Part shown: piece after piece, positions 5,982 through 12,435 of the stretch
Numbering within the stretch: position 1 is the first letter of the stretch
Layout of the letters: each line of letters begins with the position of its first letter
From: an uncultured Muribaculaceae bacterium
Lineage (GTDB): Bacteria > Bacteroidota > Bacteroidia > Bacteroidales > Muribaculaceae
DNA: 12,435 nucleotides
Assembly (NCBI GenBank): GCA_910579105.1
Contig: CAJTRT010000065.1
Location: 1-12,435 of the forward strand
Reading direction: 5' to 3'
Program-made: the position numbers and the translations under genes
The notes under the pieces: generated by a model
Databases searched by the model: none
What the model was told of the DNA's origin: nothing
Seen by the model: the letters and a program-made list of their open reading frames with translations, nothing else

Positions 5982-6053
5982 ACGCGGCACGCCGCGTCCC
6001 TACGGGCGGGGAGAGCCGGGGAGGACGGGGTAGGGACGCGATATATCGCGTCC
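5982..6053. repeat. REP-like inverted pair between yqeY and serS
   Basis: Two local palindromes face each other: ACGCGGC/GCCGCGT (5982-5997) and the perfect 20-base GGACGCGATATATCGCGTCC (6034-6053). They also share an inverted 11-mer, CGCGTCCCTAC (5993-6003) with GTAGGGACGCG (6030-6040), 26 bases apart. The local and long-range pairings overlap, so only one set can form at a time. It sits 17 bases past the yqeY stop on the minus strand. No T-tract follows, so it looks like a REP/BIME-type repeat rather than a simple terminator. Confidence 0.75.
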
Positions 6054-6069
6054 GCCATAGCGCACGAGT

Positions 6070-6519
6070 TTAAGAGAGGAGGGCTTTGACGGTGGCGGAG
6101 ATGGCGCGGCCGTCGGCGGCTCCGGCGAGAGCCTTGGTGGCGGCACCCATCACCTTGCCCATGTCGCGGGGGGAGGTGGCGCCTACCTGGGCGATAATCT
6201 CGCGCAGACGGGTCTCCAGCTCTTCCTGGCTGAGCTGCCGTGGCATGTACTCCTCGATCACGGCGGCCTGGGCCAGCTCGGCCTGTGCCAGTTCGGGGCG
6301 GTTCTGCTCGGTGTAGATCTGGGCGCTCTCGCGGCGCTGCTTGATCATCTTGGCGAGAATCTGTGTGGCGCGCTCGTCGGTGAGGGTGCCGTCGGAACCT
6401 TTGGCGGTCCTGGCTTCGAGAAACTCCTTCTTGATGCCGCGGAGCGCCTCGAGACGGGCGGCGTCGCGGGCGAGCATCGCCTTCTTTATGTCTTCTGAGA
6501 TTTGGTCGAAAAGAGCCAT
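6070..6519 (-). CDS. yqeY: GatB/YqeY domain protein
   Basis: This 149-residue protein is a stand-alone YqeY domain, related to the C-terminal tRNA-binding tail of the GatB subunit of tRNA-dependent amidotransferase. Its exact role is not settled; by homology it is proposed to act near tRNA or aminoacyl-tRNA metabolism. Family hallmarks are present in order: the basic N-terminal helix KKAMLARDAARLEALRGIKK (12-31), KMIKQRRESAQIY (57-69), EEYMPRQLSQEE (89-100), DMGKVMGAA (119-127) and the end DGRAISATVKALLS. The length is typical and the frame is intact. It starts 25 bases after the stop of the pseudouridine synthase gene, so the two are probably co-transcribed with topA. serS, another tRNA gene, is next downstream on the same strand. 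Confidence 0.93.
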   Translation of the reverse strand: MALFDQISEDIKKAMLARDAARLEALRGIKKEFLEARTAKGSDGTLTDERATQILAKMIKQRRESAQIYTEQNRPELAQAELAQAAVIEEYMPRQLSQEELETRLREIIAQVGATSPRDMGKVMGAATKALAGAADGRAISATVKALLS

Positions 6520-6544
6520 ATATGTGGTTTTTAAGAGATTGAGA

Positions 6545-7489
6545 TCAGGGGCGGGCCCAGCCGCCGGTGACGCAGTTGAGGAACGGAGTGGGGACCGGGG
6601 TGGTGAAATCCATCAGCTTGCGGGTGACCGGGTGGACGAAGCGGAGGGTGCGGGCGTGGAGCGCCAGGCGGCGGATAGGGGAGGACTTGGCGCCGTACTT
6701 GCGGTCGCCGGCTATGGGGTGGCCGAGGTCCTTCATATGCACGCGGATCTGGTTCTTGCGGCCTGTCTCCAGCTCGACTTCCACCAGGGTGTAGCCGTTG
6801 GCCTGGCGCACTGCCTTGTATCGGGTGTAGGCGAGCTGCCCCTCGTCGGGGTTGTCGGTGGAGTAGACGATGTGCTGCGAGTTCTCTGCGAGGTAGCTCT
6901 TGACCTCCCCCTCCGGGGGATCGAGCTTCCCTTCGACCACGCACACATACTGGCGTTTGAGCACCATGTTGTTCCAGTTGTGCTGCATGGCGTTTTTGGC
7001 CTCCTCGTTCTTGGCGAAGAGCATCAGCCCGGATGTGTGCTGGTCGAGGCGGTGGACGATGAAGAGCTTGTTGCGCGGGTCCTTGGCTTTGAGATAGGCG
7101 CGGAGGATGGAGTAGGCGGTGCCCTCCTTTATCTTGTCGTTGCCCATCGAGAGGAGGCCGTAGCCCTTGTTGACCACTATGATGTCGTCGTCCTCGTAGA
7201 CGAGTTTTAGACGGCGGTCGTAGAAGGTGACGAACGGGCGGGTGAGGTTTACCTTGACCTCCGTGCCTGCCGCCACCGGGAGGTCGAACTGGCGCTGTAT
7301 GTCGCCGCCGACCATCACCTGGCCGTATTTCAGCAGCTCCTTTATGGCGGTGCGCTTGCGGTCGGGCATCGCCTGGAATAGGTATTCAAGCAGGGGGGTC
7401 TCCTCCGCCGGGGAGAAGGAGAGAATCGTGTCGGGGCGGAAGGGTCGCTTCTCGGCCCCCGGTTTCGGGGCGTATCTCTTGGTTTTCAT
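6545..7489 (-). CDS. RluA-family RNA pseudouridine synthase
   Basis: With the start at 7489 the product is 314 residues and isomerises uridine to pseudouridine in RNA. An S4-like RNA-binding segment at about 33-80 (LLEYLFQAM, RTAIKELLKYGQVMVGG) precedes the catalytic domain. The signature VHRLDQHTSGLMLFAK carries the catalytic aspartate D149, and the later LETGRKNQIRVHMKDLGHPI and GDRKYG motifs are complete. Which uridines (23S rRNA RluC/D-like, or tRNA) cannot be told from the sequence. An upstream in-frame ATG at 7555 would add a 22-residue, proline-rich extension overlapping topA; I reject it because the ATG at 7489 forms a 4-base ATGA overlap with the topA stop (7486-7489), a classic translational-coupling arrangement. 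yqeY follows after 25 bases. Confidence 0.93.
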   Translation of the reverse strand: MKTKRYAPKPGAEKRPFRPDTILSFSPAEETPLLEYLFQAMPDRKRTAIKELLKYGQVMVGGDIQRQFDLPVAAGTEVKVNLTRPFVTFYDRRLKLVYEDDDIIVVNKGYGLLSMGNDKIKEGTAYSILRAYLKAKDPRNKLFIVHRLDQHTSGLMLFAKNEEAKNAMQHNWNNMVLKRQYVCVVEGKLDPPEGEVKSYLAENSQHIVYSTDNPDEGQLAYTRYKAVRQANGYTLVEVELETGRKNQIRVHMKDLGHPIAGDRKYGAKSSPIRRLALHARTLRFVHPVTRKLMDFTTPVPTPFLNCVTGGWARP

Positions 7490-9816
7490 TTGCGGCGGCG
7501 TGTTGTGGTGGGGCGTTTCGGTTTGGCGTCCTGCTCCTCGATAATCAGTCGGCACTCATCGAGAGTCAGCGCGGCGGGATTCTCCACAGTCTTGGGAATC
7601 TTGTAGTTTGACTTACCCTTGGCGATGTACACACCGTAGCGCCCGTTCAGAATCTGTATCTCCGGATCCTCGTCGAAGGTCTTCACCAGGCGGTTTGCCT
7701 CAGCCTGCCGTTTTTCGACGATAAGGCGCTCGGCCTCGTCAAGGGTTATGTGGGAAGGTGACATCTCCTTGGGAATGGACACGAACTTGCCGTCGTGCTT
7801 CACATAGGGGCCGAAGCGGCCTATGGCCACCGTCACCTCCTTACCCTCGAACTCGCCGATATGGCGGGGGAAGGCGAAGAGCTTCAGCGCCTCTTCGAGC
7901 GTTATAGTGTTGACGCTCTGCCCTTTGAGGAGGGAGGCAAATTCCGGTTTCTCGTCGCCCTCGCTGTCGCCGAGCTGCACCATGGGGCCGAAGCGGCCGA
8001 TTTTCACCGACACCGGTTTCCCCGTGGCGGGATCCGTGCCGAGGACGCGCTCACCGACCTTGTGTTCCAGGCGGGTGTTGAGGGCACTCTCCACCCCGGG
8101 ATGGAAACCGTCGTAGAAATCCTCGATCTCCTTGTGCCAGGGGAGGTTTCCCTCGGCTATCTTGTCGAACTTCTCCTCGATCTGGGCCGTGAAGTTGTAG
8201 TCAAGGATGTTGGGGAAGTACTCGGTGAGGTATGTGTTGACGATCTCGCCGATGTCGGTGGGGATGAGTTTCCCCTTCTCCGAGCCGACGTTCTCGGTCT
8301 TGACGCGGGTGTCGATTCCGCCGTCAGGGCGGAGCGACAGCACCCGGAAGTCGCGCGCGACACCCTCCTTCTCCCCCTTCTCGACATATTCGCGCTGCTG
8401 GATGGTGGAGATCGTGGGGGCGTAGGTCGACGGGCGGCCGATGCCCAGCTCCTCGAGCTTCTTGACAAGCGAGGCCTCGGTGTAGCGCGGCGGCGTCTGC
8501 GTGAAGCGCTGTGTGGCTGTCAGCTCTTCCAGGGTCATTTTCTCCCCCTCGGCAAGCTCCGGCAGGATTCCTTCGAGCTGTTCGGAGGAATCCTCCTTGT
8601 CGGAACCCTCCATATAGACCTTCAGGAAGCCGTCGAACTTGATCACCTCGCCGGAGGCGGAGAAGCGCTCGGCGCGGGTGGAGGGGAGGATGTCGACTGT
8701 TGTCTTCTCAATCTCGGCGTCGGCCATCTGCGAGGCGATGGCGCGCTTCCATATCAGGCCGTAGAGGCGCTTCTCCTGTGGCGTGCCGTCGATGGTGTGG
8801 TTCGAGGCGTAAGTGGGGCGTATGGCCTCGTGAGCTTCCTGCGCGCCCTTGGAGGAAGTGTGGTAGTGGCGTTCCTTGAAGTATTCGGTCCCGAGGGTCG
8901 CCGAGATTTCCTTGCGCATGGCGGCTATGGCGAGCGAGGAGAGGTTTAGCGAGTCGGTACGCATGTAGGTGATATGGCCGGCCTCGTAGAGGCGCTGGGC
9001 TATCATCATCGTCTGCGAGACGGTGAAACCGAGCTTTCGGGCGGCTTCCTGCTGCAACGTGGAGGTGGTGAAGGGTGGGGCGGGGGACTTCCTCAGCGGG
9101 CGCACGCTGACGCTGTCAACCGAGAATTCCGCGCCCCGGCAGGCGGCCAGGAACTCCGCGGCCTCCCCCTCGGTGGCGAACCGCCGGTTAAGCTCGGCGC
9201 GGACCGGCATCCCGGTGGGGGAGCGGAACCCGGCCACCACGCGGTAGCTCTCCTCCTGGCGGAAGTTCTTGATCTCGTTCTCGCGCTCCACGATCAGGCG
9301 CACGGCCACCGACTGCACGCGGCCGGCCGACAGCGAGGGGCGTATCTTGCGCCAGAGTACCGGGCTTAGCTCGAAACCCACGATGCGGTCGAGCAGGCGC
9401 CGGGCCTGCTGCGCGTCGACCAGGTTGAGGTCTATGTCGCGGGGGTGCTCTATGGCTGCGAGAATCGCCTCCTTGGTGATTTCGTGGAACACGATGCGGC
9501 GGGTGTTCTCGGGCTTGAGGCCGAGCACCTCGAACAGGTGCCAGGCGATCGCCTCTCCCTCGCGGTCCTCATCGGACGCGAGCCACACCGTCTGTGCCTC
9601 CTTCGCGTTCTTTTTCAGCTCGGCCACGAGGGCTTTCTTGTCGTCGGGAATCTCGTAGACCGGCTCGAAGCCCTTGTCGGCCCCTACCGTGAAATTTTTC
9701 TTCTGCAGGTCGCGGATGTGGCCGTAGCTCGACATCACTTTGAAATCGGGACCCAGGAACTTACCTATGGTCTTCGCCTTCGCCGGCGATTCGACAATCA
9801 CGAGATTCTTCAACAT
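7486..9816 (-). CDS. topA: DNA topoisomerase I (type IA)
   Basis: TopA relaxes negative supercoils by transient single-strand cleavage through a 5'-phosphotyrosine. From the ATG at 9816 it has 776 residues. The Toprim domain is at 1-115: LVIVESPAKAKTIGKFLG with E9, and the acidic SDEDREGEAIAW with D82, D84 and E86 for magnesium. The catalytic tyrosine is Y284 in HITYMRTDS. LEELGIGRPSTYA (454-466) is the conserved core motif. Zinc-finger cysteine clusters of the E. coli type are absent. Instead there are three C-terminal repeats with GRFGPMV (607-613), GRFGPYV (666-672) and GRYGVYI (725-731), and a basic tail ending RRRK. The alternative ATG at 9837 adds seven residues without family support. 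Its leader has a perfect hairpin, and its stop overlaps the start of the pseudouridine synthase gene. Confidence 0.97.
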   Translation of the reverse strand: MLKNLVIVESPAKAKTIGKFLGPDFKVMSSYGHIRDLQKKNFTVGADKGFEPVYEIPDDKKALVAELKKNAKEAQTVWLASDEDREGEAIAWHLFEVLGLKPENTRRIVFHEITKEAILAAIEHPRDIDLNLVDAQQARRLLDRIVGFELSPVLWRKIRPSLSAGRVQSVAVRLIVERENEIKNFRQEESYRVVAGFRSPTGMPVRAELNRRFATEGEAAEFLAACRGAEFSVDSVSVRPLRKSPAPPFTTSTLQQEAARKLGFTVSQTMMIAQRLYEAGHITYMRTDSLNLSSLAIAAMRKEISATLGTEYFKERHYHTSSKGAQEAHEAIRPTYASNHTIDGTPQEKRLYGLIWKRAIASQMADAEIEKTTVDILPSTRAERFSASGEVIKFDGFLKVYMEGSDKEDSSEQLEGILPELAEGEKMTLEELTATQRFTQTPPRYTEASLVKKLEELGIGRPSTYAPTISTIQQREYVEKGEKEGVARDFRVLSLRPDGGIDTRVKTENVGSEKGKLIPTDIGEIVNTYLTEYFPNILDYNFTAQIEEKFDKIAEGNLPWHKEIEDFYDGFHPGVESALNTRLEHKVGERVLGTDPATGKPVSVKIGRFGPMVQLGDSEGDEKPEFASLLKGQSVNTITLEEALKLFAFPRHIGEFEGKEVTVAIGRFGPYVKHDGKFVSIPKEMSPSHITLDEAERLIVEKRQAEANRLVKTFDEDPEIQILNGRYGVYIAKGKSNYKIPKTVENPAALTLDECRLIIEEQDAKPKRPTTTRRRK

Positions 9817-9843
9817 AATTCGTTGGCTATTAAACATATTGCC

Positions 9844-9873
9844 CGATGCCGGGAGCGACCGCCCCCGGCATCG
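9844..9873 (-). promoter_or_regulatory. topA: Perfect 10-bp hairpin in the topA leader
   Basis: CGATGCCGGG (9844-9853) and CCCGGCATCG (9864-9873) pair perfectly around a 10-base loop. It lies between the candidate promoter (9913-9920) and the topA start, ending 28 bases before the ATG at 9816. There is no T-tract after it on the minus strand, so it could affect mRNA stability or translation rather than terminate. Confidence 0.65.
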
Positions 9874-9912
9874 TCCTATATAAGGTGTGGAGGAGTGTTT
9901 TCAATCCGGGGG

Positions 9913-9920
9913 CAAAATTA
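9913..9920 (-). promoter_or_regulatory. topA: Candidate -7 promoter box for topA
   Basis: On the minus strand TAATTTTG is an exact match to TAnnTTTG and identical to the box of the TPR gene at 836-829. A -33 TTTG at 19-21 bases is not seen. Transcription would start near 9906, giving a leader of about 90 bases that contains the hairpin. Confidence 0.5.
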
Positions 9921-9956
9921 CAAAAACCCCGCGAATAATAGCCTCCGCCATAACGA

Positions 9957-9992
9957 TTTTTCGTGGATAGTGAAATAAAATACGTATATTCG
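9957..9992 (+). promoter_or_regulatory. Candidate promoter for the GH20 gene
   Basis: TATATTCG (9985-9992) resembles TAnnTTTG with C for the third T. The T-run TTTTTCG (9957-9963) lies 21 bases upstream where the -33 element belongs, though it is not an exact TTTG. The leader would be about 38 bases. It is divergent from the topA promoter in the same 220-base spacer. Confidence 0.4.
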
Positions 9993-10036
9993 CGGAAGTA
10001 TACACCGGTTCATAATCAAGTTTTACCCCGCATACC

Positions 10037-12358
10037 ATGAAAATCAAGTATTTCATCGCGACCCTGATGGCCGCCGCCGCGGCATCAGCGGCCCAGGCAG
10101 CGCATCCGAACACCTCCCTGGCCGTGATCCCGCAGCCCCGCGAAGTGGCCGAGACACCCCAGGCCGACGGCTTCACCCTCGGTCCGGACACCCGCGTTAA
10201 GGCTGTTCCCGGCCTTGAAAACGAAGCTTCGCTGCTCAAAGAATACATGTCGGCACTCCCCGCGGCCACCCCGTCGGGGGAGATTACCCTCCGCGCCGAC
10301 CTGGCCGACAAGAATCCCGAAGCATACACCCTCGAGGTGACCCCCTCGGAGATAGTTATAAACGGTGCCTCGCCGGCGGGACTCTTTTACGGCATACAGA
10401 CGCTGCGCAAGGCCGCCTTCGGCGCTCCCGCGGGACAGGCCGCGGTGATACCATCCGGAAAGGTCAGCGACGCGCCCCGCTTCGCCTACCGCGGCGCCAT
10501 GTTCGACATATGCCGCCACTACTTCACCCCCGACGAGGTCAAGCGCTTCATCGACATGATGGCGCTCCACAACCTCAACACCTTCCACTGGCACATCTCC
10601 GAGGACCAGGGGTGGCGCATAGAGATCAAGAAATACCCGCGCCTGACCGAGGTGGGGTCGCACCGCGACAGCACCATTATCGGCCACACCGACAAGTATG
10701 ACAACATCCCCGTGGAAGGATACTTCACACAGGAGCAGGCCCGCGAGATTGTCGACTACGCCGCGAAGCGCCATATCAACGTGATACCTGAAATCGACCT
10801 GCCGGGCCACATGCTCGCCGCCCTGACGGCTTACCCGCACCTGGGATGCACCGGGGGGCCGTACCACGTCTGGGGGCGCTGGGGGATATCCGACGACATC
10901 CTGTGCGCCGGCAACGACTCCACGCTGGTGTTCATCGACGACGTGCTCAACGAGATAATGGACATATTCCCCTCGGAATATATCCACATCGGTGGTGACG
11001 AGGCCCCGAAGACCCGCTGGAAGGAGTGCCCCAAATGCCAGAAGCGGATAAAGGACGAGGGAATCACCGCCACCGACAAATTCACCGCCGAGCAGCGCCT
11101 GCAAGGCTTCATAACCTCCCGCGCGGCCAAGACCATAGGCGCGCGCGGCCGCAAGATGATCGGCTGGGACGAGATTCTCGAAGGTGACATCCCGCAGAGC
11201 ACCGTCATCATGTCGTGGCGCGGCATCGACGGCGCCACCCAGGGGGTCAAGAAAGGGCACCCGGTGGTCCTCTCGCCGAACACCTACTTCTACTTCGACT
11301 ACTATCAGAGCCAGGACACCGGCCGCGAGCCGGAAGCCCTCGGGGGCTACAACCCCGTAGACAGGGCCTATGGCTTCAACCCGACGCAGGGTATGACCCC
11401 GGAGGAAGCGTCGCTCGTGCTCGGACCGCAGGCGAACCTCTGGACGGAGTTCATCAAGGATTTCGACTATGTGGAATATATGGAGCTGCCGCGCATGTCG
11501 GCCCTCAGCGAGGTGGGCTGGACACCGCTCGACCGCAAGGACTACGACAGCTTCCTGCGGCGCATGCCGGCTATGTGGCGCGTCTATGACCACTACGGCT
11601 ACAACTACGCCCGCCACCTGGCCGACGTGAACGCCAAGTTCACCCCCGACCTGGAGGCACGCGCCCTGCGCGTCACCCTCGAATCGCTCGGAGGGGCCGA
11701 AATACGCTACACGCTCGACGGGACCGACCCGTTTGACACCAACGGGAATCCCGCCCCCTCCTCGATTCTTTACGACAAGCCGTTCCTGATCGCCAAGACC
11801 GCCACGCTGAAAACCGCCGCCAAGGTGGAAGGGAAAACGGGCAGGGTGAACACCGACGAGATCAAGGTGAACCCGGCGACTTTCGCCAAGGTCGAGATCG
11901 ACGCGCCGTTCGCCCGCAACTACGCCTACGACGGACCGCAGACCCTCACCGACGGCCTCTCGGGCAATTCAAGCTACAAGACAGGCCGCTGGGTTGGCTT
12001 CAACAACCAGGACCCAGTGATCACGCTGACGCTCGCGGAGCCCGCGACGGTCGGCTCCCTGACATTCAACACATGCATCAACATCGGCGACTGGGTGGCC
12101 GACGCGACCGGCTACAAGGTCGAGGGCGCTGAAGGCCCCGGCGGCAAATGGACGACACTGGCCGAGGGCGCGCTTCCCGAACGCTCGCAGGCCGACAAGC
12201 GCCTCGACGTCGCTACCCACGAAATCAGATTCGACAAGCCCGCGAAAGTGGACCGCGTGCGTCTGACGGTGAAATCCACCCGCTCCCTCCCGGCATGGCA
12301 CCGCGGCGCCGGCAAGCCGGCCCACATGTTCCTCGACGAGGTGTCGCTGGGGAAATGA
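10037..12358 (+). CDS. Secreted GH20 beta-N-acetylhexosaminidase with C-terminal accessory domains
   Basis: The 773-residue enzyme should release terminal GlcNAc or GalNAc from glycans by substrate-assisted catalysis. A signal peptide (1-21, cleaved at AQA-A) sends it to the periplasm or beyond; there is no lipobox cysteine. The GH20b-like N-terminal domain covers about 25-145 and the catalytic barrel about 148-510: YRGAMFD (151-157), FHWHISEDQGWR (183-194), the catalytic pair D321-E322 in HIGGDEAPKTRW, and the active-site tryptophans W377 (GWDEIL), W394 (SWRG) and W469 (NLWTEF). About 540-612 resembles the chitobiase C-terminal domain (IRYTLDGTDPF). About 620-773 looks like a discoidin-type (F5/8) carbohydrate-binding domain. 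No type IX CTD is evident despite porV nearby. The start ATG is the only one before the signal peptide. Substrate (mucin, N-glycan, peptidoglycan) is unknown. Confidence 0.95.
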   Translation: MKIKYFIATLMAAAAASAAQAAHPNTSLAVIPQPREVAETPQADGFTLGPDTRVKAVPGLENEASLLKEYMSALPAATPSGEITLRADLADKNPEAYTLEVTPSEIVINGASPAGLFYGIQTLRKAAFGAPAGQAAVIPSGKVSDAPRFAYRGAMFDICRHYFTPDEVKRFIDMMALHNLNTFHWHISEDQGWRIEIKKYPRLTEVGSHRDSTIIGHTDKYDNIPVEGYFTQEQAREIVDYAAKRHINVIPEIDLPGHMLAALTAYPHLGCTGGPYHVWGRWGISDDILCAGNDSTLVFIDDVLNEIMDIFPSEYIHIGGDEAPKTRWKECPKCQKRIKDEGITATDKFTAEQRLQGFITSRAAKTIGARGRKMIGWDEILEGDIPQSTVIMSWRGIDGATQGVKKGHPVVLSPNTYFYFDYYQSQDTGREPEALGGYNPVDRAYGFNPTQGMTPEEASLVLGPQANLWTEFIKDFDYVEYMELPRMSALSEVGWTPLDRKDYDSFLRRMPAMWRVYDHYGYNYARHLADVNAKFTPDLEARALRVTLESLGGAEIRYTLDGTDPFDTNGNPAPSSILYDKPFLIAKTATLKTAAKVEGKTGRVNTDEIKVNPATFAKVEIDAPFARNYAYDGPQTLTDGLSGNSSYKTGRWVGFNNQDPVITLTLAEPATVGSLTFNTCINIGDWVADATGYKVEGAEGPGGKWTTLAEGALPERSQADKRLDVATHEIRFDKPAKVDRVRLTVKSTRSLPAWHRGAGKPAHMFLDEVSLGK

Positions 12359-12370
12359 GAAGTAGAAATC

Positions 12371-12424
12371 AAACCGGTTTTATAAGAGTTATAAGAATTA
12401 TAGATTTTATAAGCTATATAAGTT
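12371..12424 (+). repeat. Nine-base tandem repeat after the GH20 gene
   Basis: From 12380 five units follow in exact 9-base register: TTATAAGAG, TTATAAGAA, TTATAGATT, TTATAAGCT, ATATAAGTT (12380-12424). The array is preceded by the 10-base palindrome AAACCGGTTT (12371-12380), 12 bases after the stop codon. The AT-rich array contrasts with the GC-rich genes and may continue past the window edge. Confidence 0.7.
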
Positions 12425-12435
12425 TATCGCGATTC

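Noticed and set aside
4693..6033. 446-residue open frame on the plus strand opposite serS
   Set aside because: It is antisense to a complete, motif-verified serS. High third-position GC opens antisense frames, and the product is a low-complexity L/V/G/E-rich sequence.
7490..7555. Upstream start at 7555 for the pseudouridine synthase
   Set aside because: It would overlap topA by 70 bases and add a proline-rich stretch without family support; the ATGA overlap at 7486-7489 is the better start.
7795..8949. 384-residue open frame opposite topA
   Set aside because: Same GC-driven antisense effect; the topA frame carries all family motifs.
9817..9837. Upstream start at 9837 for topA
   Set aside because: It adds seven residues before the conserved MLKNLVIVESPAKAK beginning; family members begin close to the VIVESP motif. 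It remains possible.
10085..11617. 510-residue open frame opposite the GH20 gene
   Set aside because: Antisense shadow of a motif-complete enzyme; no recognisable domain, unusual composition.

Overview
This window looks like chromosomal DNA from a GC-rich member of the Bacteroidales, possibly a Muribaculaceae-like gut bacterium. The evidence is a PorV-type outer-membrane protein (a type IX secretion component) next to ispF, candidate promoters resembling the Bacteroidetes -33/-7 type (TTTG / TAnnTTTG) instead of sigma70 boxes, start codons without Shine-Dalgarno sequences, and a secreted GH20 beta-hexosaminidase. The family-level placement is a guess; the phylum and order are better supported.

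Layout. 1-62 is an edge with nothing recognisable. 63-752 (-) encodes a membrane-anchored TPR protein, divergent from cytidine deaminase cdd (929-1402, +). A 313-base gap (1403-1715) holds no gene but is packed with palindromes. Next, on the + strand, come a conserved-looking protein of unknown function (1716-2240), porV (2516-3739) and ispF (3927-4406). A strong bidirectional terminator (4453-4499) separates ispF from the convergent serS. The - strand then carries, in transcription order, topA (9816-7486), an RluA-family pseudouridine synthase (ATGA overlap with topA), yqeY (25-base gap) and, after a 234-base repeat-rich gap, serS (5835-4564). topA is divergent from a secreted, multidomain beta-N-acetylhexosaminidase (10037-12358, +). 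The window ends in a 9-base tandem repeat.

Functionally most of this is housekeeping: isoprenoid precursor synthesis (ispF), tRNA-Ser charging (serS), RNA modification (rluA), DNA supercoiling (topA) and pyrimidine salvage (cdd), plus envelope functions (porV, TPR protein) and host-glycan or peptidoglycan amino-sugar release (GH20).

The unusual content is in the spacers. (1) A ~130-base near-symmetric palindrome occurs twice in the same orientation, on either side of porV (2250-2378 and 3737-3866). It has compensatory base changes between its arms, an identical CUUG-tipped centre, and a left end at or beside the stop codon of the gene before it. (2) A composite of a 16-base palindrome plus a TGGAGCGAGC element occurs after cdd and, inverted, between yqeY and serS. 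(3) A REP-like inverted pair at 5982-6053 can adopt mutually exclusive folds. (4) There is a perfect 10-bp hairpin in the topA leader. (5) There is a 9-base tandem repeat after the GH20 gene. No tRNA, rRNA, CRISPR array, transposase or phage gene was seen.
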